NCBI RefSeq assembly: GCF_003651225.1
Contig: NZ_RCDB01000004.1
Span: forward strand, 178,587 to 242,586
Direction of reading: 5' to 3'
DNA: 64,000 bases
Source of the DNA: Microbacterium telephonicum
Lineage (GTDB): Bacteria > Actinomycetota > Actinomycetes > Actinomycetales > Microbacteriaceae
Positions 60,005-64,000 of the stretch are shown in pieces. Position 1 is the first letter of the stretch. Every line of letters begins with the position of its first letter. The notes beneath the pieces were generated by a model. That model searched no databases, was not told the origin of the DNA, and saw nothing but the letters and a program-made list of their open reading frames with translations. Position numbers and translations under genes: made by a program.

Positions 60005-60928
60005 TCAGCGGCCCAGGCCTCGGGCGATGCGCTGCGTGTTCTCGCGCATCATCGTCAGGTAGGTGTCGGCTCCCCCGCCGGGCTCGGTGAGGGATTCGGT
60101 GAACAGCTCGATGACGTCGACGTCGATGCCGACCTCGCTCGCGAGCACCTGCACCAGCCGGTCGGGCTGGGAGGACTCGGCGAAGATCGCGGGGACACCG
60201 GCGCTCTCGATGGCGGATGCCAGCTCGCGCAGGTCGGCCGCGCTCGGGGCGGCGAGGGTCGTGCCGCCCGGGACGACGGCGCCGATGAGACGGAAGTCGA
60301 AGCGGTCGGCGAGGTATCCGAAGACGTGATGGTTGGTCACCAGCGCGCGCCGGTCGGCGGGGATGGCGGCGAAGGCCTGCTCCATCTCGGAATCGAGCGC
60401 GTCGAGGTCGGCGCGGTAGGCGGCGGCGTTCGCGGCGACCGCGTCGGCGTCGATCCCGTCGACCTGCGTCAACGCGTCTTCGATCGCGTCGACGACGTCG
60501 CGCATCCGGGCCGGGTCGGTCCAGAAGTGCGGGTCGTCGGCGCCGTCGGCGTCGTCGGACGTGTAGGCCAGCACGTCCAGGTGCTCGCCGGCCACCACGG
60601 CGGCGACTCCGGCATCCGCGGCGCGATCGAGGTGCTGCTGCAGGCCCTCTTCGAGCCCGAGACCGTTGGAGACGAGCAGGTCGGCCGAGTCCATGAGGGC
60701 GGCTTCCTGCGCGGAGATCTCGAACGAGTGCGGGTCGGCACTGGGCTTCATGAGTGTCGTCACGTGCGCCTCGACGCCGGCGATCTGCCGCGTGACGTCG
60801 CCGAGGATGTTCGTCGTGACCACGACCTGCGGCTCGGCGGAGCCCGCATCGGATGCTGCGCAGCCGGTGAGGACGAGGGCGAGGAGAACGGCGCCGGCCG
60901 TGGCGGTGCGGACGAGACGGCGCATCAT
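60005..60928 (-). CDS. aztC: Zinc ABC transporter substrate-binding lipoprotein
   Basis: A cluster A-1 metal-binding protein of 307 residues with lipobox LVLTGC. Zinc ligands are His in PSADPHSFE, His in NHHVFGYLADRF, and later Glu/Asp; a short acidic/His stretch DDADGADDPHFWTD takes the place of the long His-rich loop of ZnuA, as in AztC. The start overlaps the upstream lipoprotein stop (ATGATG). It works with the permease and ATPase encoded at 62198 and 63126. Confidence 0.92.
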   Translation of the reverse strand: MMRRLVRTATAGAVLLALVLTGCAASDAGSAEPQVVVTTNILGDVTRQIAGVEAHVTTLMKPSADPHSFEISAQEAALMDSADLLVSNGLGLEEGLQQHLDRAADAGVAAVVAGEHLDVLAYTSDDADGADDPHFWTDPARMRDVVDAIEDALTQVDGIDADAVAANAAAYRADLDALDSEMEQAFAAIPADRRALVTNHHVFGYLADRFDFRLIGAVVPGGTTLAAPSAADLRELASAIESAGVPAIFAESSQPDRLVQVLASEVGIDVDVIELFTESLTEPGGGADTYLTMMRENTQRIARGLGR

Positions 60929-62178
60929 CGGCCGACCTCCGCGAGGAACTGCGGAGCCGTGGGCGTGTGCACGGTGCGGGCGATACGGGCGCCGTCGGCG
61001 TAGTCGAGCTCGAGCACGACGCCGGCGGCCGGGTCGTTGAGGTAGGCGCGCTGGCCGTCGACCGTGAGCGACACCGCATCCGTCACGCTGCCCACGAGGG
61101 GCTCGGTGACGGCGAGTTCGGCGCCGGTGTCGGGCGAGGTGCCGGCGGCGAAGACGCGCACGCGGCCGTCGGCGTCGAGGGCGACGACGTGTCCGTCGGC
61201 GTCGTCGACGGCCACGGCACGCACCAGCGGAGCGGGGCTGGAGACGACCTGCCAGGCGCGCTCGCGGGTGTCGAGCAGCCAGAGCGCGCCGCCCTCGGTG
61301 AGGCCCGCGACCGTGGGACGTCCCTTGCGTCCGTCGAAGGACGTCGCCTGCTCGACGGGGGTGTCGGTGGGGGAGGCGATCTGCTCGAAGACGGGAGCGT
61401 CGCCTTCCCAGGTCGCGAGCACGGCGCCGTCGGCGCACCCGACCGCGAGCCCGACCACGGTCGTGACCGCGCCTGATGCCGCCGCACACGGAACCGTCGC
61501 GTCGGTCGGCTCGCCGGTCGCGTCGTGGAACACGAGCCGCTCGCCGATCGAGACGAGCGCGCCGTCGTCGAGCGGCGCGATGACGCCGGGGCCGGCATCC
61601 GTCTGCACCCGGAAGCGTTCGACGATCTCACCGCCGGCCAGGGCGTCGTTGTCGAGGAGTACTGCCTCACCGGAATCGGCGAAGCGGATGCCGGTCGACC
61701 CGGCGGTCGAGAGCATGCCCCACGTGACCGTGGCGGCGCCGTCTCCCGGGACCGAGCCGACGAGTCGCGGGCCGGCGAGGTAGTAGTGGAAGTGGTCGCC
61801 GTGGTTCCAGCTCCACCGACCGGAATCGACGATCTCGACCCCGTCGGCGGTGCCGACGAAGGCGAAGCGGCCGTCGGTCGCGAGGCTCGTGGGGGTCGCC
61901 GTGCTGCCGAGCGTGGTGGCATCGCCGGACAGCAGATCGAGCAGCCCGACCTCGCCGGCGGTGTCGACGGACACGAGTGCGAGCGGCGGCTCGGCGACCT
62001 CCTCGGCTCCTGCCACGGCGCCGTGGCCCGCGCCGGTCGCGTCGGCCGACGCGATGGCCGGCGGGGGAGTGCTCTGACCCGCGCTCTGACCCGCGCACGC
62101 GGTGAGGCCTGCCGTCAGCCCGAGGGTGGTGATGAGAGCGGGCACGAGGAGGGGGCGGCGGAGCGGGCGGCGGGGCAT
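60925..62178 (-). CDS. Second beta-propeller lipoprotein of the zinc locus
   Basis: A 417-residue exported protein with a lipobox-like LTAC near residue 28 and beta-propeller repeats. A compact metal-binding patch WNHGDHFHYY lies about residue 120-130. It resembles AztD in size and build but not closely in sequence, and it is coupled to aztC by overlapping start/stop. It may be a zinc-dependent sensor or chaperone. The mutual role of two propeller proteins in one zinc operon is unknown. Confidence 0.7.
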   Translation of the reverse strand: MPRRPLRRPLLVPALITTLGLTAGLTACAGQSAGQSTPPPAIASADATGAGHGAVAGAEEVAEPPLALVSVDTAGEVGLLDLLSGDATTLGSTATPTSLATDGRFAFVGTADGVEIVDSGRWSWNHGDHFHYYLAGPRLVGSVPGDGAATVTWGMLSTAGSTGIRFADSGEAVLLDNDALAGGEIVERFRVQTDAGPGVIAPLDDGALVSIGERLVFHDATGEPTDATVPCAAASGAVTTVVGLAVGCADGAVLATWEGDAPVFEQIASPTDTPVEQATSFDGRKGRPTVAGLTEGGALWLLDTRERAWQVVSSPAPLVRAVAVDDADGHVVALDADGRVRVFAAGTSPDTGAELAVTEPLVGSVTDAVSLTVDGQRAYLNDPAAGVVLELDYADGARIARTVHTPTAPQFLAEVGR

Positions 62179-62197
62179 GGGGACCTTTTTCGGGGCG

Positions 62198-63070
62198 TCA
62201 CCGCTGTGACGCGAGCGCAGGGGCGGCGGCGACCGCGTGTGCGGCGCCGTCGCGGGTGGAACGGGAGCTGAGCGCGCGGACTGCGGCCGAGAGGGCCGCC
62301 AGCGCGATCGCGGTGCCGGCGATCGAGGCGCCCGCCGCCGTGCCGAAGTGCCACGAGACGAGCAATCCGACCGACACGGCGAGCACGCCGACCGCGGCGG
62401 CGCAGGCCATCGTCGTGGGGATGCGGGTCGTCCAGGCGCGGGCGGCGACGGTGGGAGCCAGCAGCAGCCCCACGACCAGGAGCGTGCCGACCGCTTGGAA
62501 GGAGGCGACCACCGCGAGGGCGACCAGGCCGACGAGGGCGATGTGGGCGCGCTGCGGGCGCAGCCCGAGGGTCTGCGCGATGCGGGTGTCGAACGCCGCG
62601 GCGACGAACGCGCGATGGAACCCGGCGCAGACGCCTAGCGTGACGGCGAGCGCAATCGCGAGCACGACGATGTCGTCGCTGCGGATCGCGAGGATGTCAC
62701 CGAACAGCAACGCGGTGGCATCGGTCGCGAAGCTGCGCGAGTGCGACACGATGATGACGCCGATCGAGAGCATCGCGACGAAAAGCAGGCCGATGCTGGT
62801 GTCGTACGACAGCCTGCCGCGGCGCTGCAGCGCGCCGATCGCGGCGCTCATCGCGACCGCGCTGACGGCGCCGCCGACGAGCACCGGCAGGCCGAGCACC
62901 GTGGCGAGCGCGACGCCCGGCAGCATCCCGTGGCCGATCGCCTCGCCGAGGAAGGCCATGCCGCGGATGACGACCCACGTACCCACGACGCCGCAGATGA
63001 CGGCCACGAGTGAACCGCCGACGACGGCGCGGAGGAAGAACTCCGTGGCGAAGGGATCGAGGAGGGACAC
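62198..63070 (-). CDS. aztB: Metal ABC transporter permease
   Basis: ABC-3 family membrane permease of 290 residues with eight or nine hydrophobic helices, including the family segments AFLGEAIGHGMLPGVA and SFQAVGTLLVVGLLLAP. The GTG start at 63070 follows a TAGCCT hexamer by about 8 nt (leaderless), and the Zur-like box overlaps the promoter. It forms the membrane part of the zinc importer with the divergently coded ATPase. Confidence 0.93.
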   Translation of the reverse strand: MSLLDPFATEFFLRAVVGGSLVAVICGVVGTWVVIRGMAFLGEAIGHGMLPGVALATVLGLPVLVGGAVSAVAMSAAIGALQRRGRLSYDTSIGLLFVAMLSIGVIIVSHSRSFATDATALLFGDILAIRSDDIVVLAIALAVTLGVCAGFHRAFVAAAFDTRIAQTLGLRPQRAHIALVGLVALAVVASFQAVGTLLVVGLLLAPTVAARAWTTRIPTTMACAAAVGVLAVSVGLLVSWHFGTAAGASIAGTAIALAALSAAVRALSSRSTRDGAAHAVAAAPALASQR

Positions 63071-63090
63071 GAGGACACAGGCTACATGGA

Positions 63091-63109
63091 AATGAGAACG
63101 ATTTTCATT
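63091..63109. promoter_or_regulatory. Zur-like box
   Basis: AATGAGAA-CGA-TTTTCATT is a 19-bp near-palindrome (7 of 8 pairs) close to the Zur consensus TGAAAATGATTTTCA. It lies between the divergent permease and ATPase genes, with both -10 hexamers next to it, so zinc-loaded Zur should repress both. Confidence 0.85.
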
Positions 63110-63125
63110 AACTATGATGGCGCGC

Positions 63126-63755
63126 GTGCCGTCCTCGTCCTTTGCGCTCCGAACCCGTGACCTCTGCTTCGCCTACGGTGCGGTCGACGTGCTGCACGAC
63201 GTGAGCGTGACCCTGCGTTTCGGTGAGGTCGCGGCGATCGCCGGCCCCAACGGCTCGGGCAAGTCGACGCTCGTGGAGCTGATGGCGGGAGTGCGACGTC
63301 CTCGTCGGGGTGCGGTCGAGCGCCACGGCGATCTCGCGCTCGTCGTGCAGCGTCCTGTCGCGCCCGCCGAGTTGCCCGTCACCGCGGCCGACGTCGTCGC
63401 GATGGGCACGTGGAAGAAGGGGGTGCGGATGTCGCGCCTCGCCGCGCGTGAGGCCGTCGCCGAGGCGCTCGAGCGGGTCGGGATGACGGCGTTCGCCCTC
63501 CGGCCGCTGACCGACCTGTCGGGTGGGCAGCGGCAGCGGGTGCTGGTCGCGCAGGGAATCGTGCGGCGTCCCGACATCCTGCTGCTCGACGAGCCGGCCG
63601 CGGGTCTCGACAGTGAGAGCGTCGCGCGTACCCAGCGGATCCTGGCGGAGGAGGCCGCGCGCGGCGCCGCCGTCGCCTGCGTCTCGCACGACGACGCCGC
63701 GATCGCCGCCGCCGACCGCGTCATCCGCCTCGCCCACGGCATCCTCGCGGCGTGA
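63126..63755 (+). CDS. aztA: Metal ABC transporter ATP-binding protein
   Basis: ATPase subunit of 209 residues with Walker A GPNGSGKST, the signature LSGGQRQRV, Walker B ILLLDEPAAGLD and a His switch in CVSHDD. I start at GTG 63126, 7 nt after the -10 hexamer TATGAT (63113-63118); ATGs at 63114 and 63117 lie within that hexamer and are less likely. It completes the zinc importer. Its stop is followed after 3 nt by a dispersed repeat. Confidence 0.92.
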   Translation: MPSSSFALRTRDLCFAYGAVDVLHDVSVTLRFGEVAAIAGPNGSGKSTLVELMAGVRRPRRGAVERHGDLALVVQRPVAPAELPVTAADVVAMGTWKKGVRMSRLAAREAVAEALERVGMTAFALRPLTDLSGGQRQRVLVAQGIVRRPDILLLDEPAAGLDSESVARTQRILAEEAARGAAVACVSHDDAAIAAADRVIRLAHGILAA

Positions 63756-63758
63756 CTC

Positions 63759-63892
63759 CCGGTCGTTGAGCGAGGAGCACCGCGACGAGTCGAAACGCCC
63801 CGGGCCAGCGGTGATGGTGGTGCGAGTGCTCTCGCCTAGCGGCTCCCTCTCCCGGTGGTTGAGTAGCGCGCGCAGCGCGCGTATCGAAACCC
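63759..63892. repeat. Two dispersed palindromic repeats after aztA
   Basis: 63759-63798 is the long inverted form of the GTTTCGACTCG family. 63853-63892 is a related element (GGTTGAGTAGCGCGCGCAGC...TATCGAAACC) with an inner GCGCGC palindrome. Both lie in the gap after aztA. Confidence 0.8.
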
Positions 63893-63992
63893 CCGAACTC
63901 GGCATCGGCTGCTGGCACCCGACGCCCTCGAGTTCTCCACAACCCTCTCGGACTTTCGAATCAATCTCCGAGGCCAGTGGGAGAATCAGGGC

Positions 63993-64000
63993 ATGTCGAC
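63993..64000 (+). CDS. Possible start of a gene running off the window
   Basis: ATG at 63993 is 6 nt after a GAGAAT hexamer (63981-63986), the spacing of leaderless starts elsewhere here. Only eight bases are visible, so nothing can be said of the product. Confidence 0.3.

Noticed and set aside
63114..63125. ATG starts at 63114/63117 for the zinc ATPase
   Set aside because: They lie inside the -10 hexamer TATGAT; GTG 63126 is positioned for a leaderless start.

Overview
The window is a dense, very GC-rich stretch of actinobacterial chromosome. It most resembles Microbacterium or a close Microbacteriaceae relative. This placement is my inference from gene content, the strong G/C third-position bias, frequent leaderless starts, the over-used octamer GGATGCCG, and dispersed palindromes of the type GTTTCGACTCGCTGCGCTCG. 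There is no rRNA, CRISPR array, prophage or IS element; one tRNA-Ser(CGA) is present.

Region 1 (1-15.3 kb) is fatty-acid and acyl-CoA catabolism. It holds a partial enoyl-CoA hydratase, an aldehyde dehydrogenase divergent from a TetR regulator, and a minus-strand beta-oxidation operon (acyl-CoA dehydrogenase, thiolase, FadB-type protein, nitronate monooxygenase). A divergent coupled trio (SDR, acyl-CoA dehydrogenase, APH-type kinase) follows. It looks like a split ACAD10/11 or LvaD/C/A system for 4-hydroxyacyl-CoA. Then come etfB-etfA and a coupled b561-type membrane cytochrome with an odd repetitive tail. Three promoter regions here share a TCTAAT-type operator.

Region 2 (15.3-34.4 kb) is mostly housekeeping: GNAT, thioesterase, a 1236-residue PutA, ClpC, a secreted amidase-like protein, an ATP-grasp/alpha-E fusion with a transglutaminase, N-acetylglutamate synthase, RadA, lactate dehydrogenase, a drug exporter and tRNA-Ser. 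Between genes lie a likely C-rich small RNA (about 28.96-29.11 kb) and an array of palindromic repeats (29.6-29.9 kb).

Region 3 (34.6-58 kb) appears to be a stress regulon. Nine promoters share one architecture that I could measure base by base: CAAGCCC (or a close variant), 24 nt (once 23), then a -10 hexamer. In five of them the start codon begins 6-7 nt after the -10, so the mRNAs should be leaderless. The promoters drive: an acyl-CoA dehydrogenase / PIG-L-NodS fusion / glycosyltransferase operon; an SDR; a GH15-SMP30-SDR-GNAT operon; a lipoprotein-CDF-SRPBCC-FAD oxidoreductase operon; katE plus a zinc alcohol dehydrogenase; phosphoketolase-phosphatase-NnrD; and three small acidic or membrane proteins, one joined to another SDR. 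A TetR/MFS pair with a 33-bp palindromic operator sits among them.

Region 4 (58.7-64 kb) is a zinc-uptake locus of the Azt/Znu type: two secreted lipoproteins of the AztD or beta-propeller kind, a zinc-binding lipoprotein, a permease and a divergent ATPase around a Zur-like box.

The most novel items are the shared CAAGCCC-N24 promoter and the Nod-factor-like enzyme set it controls, the SDR-ACAD-kinase trio, and the palindromic repeats that have become part of coding sequences.
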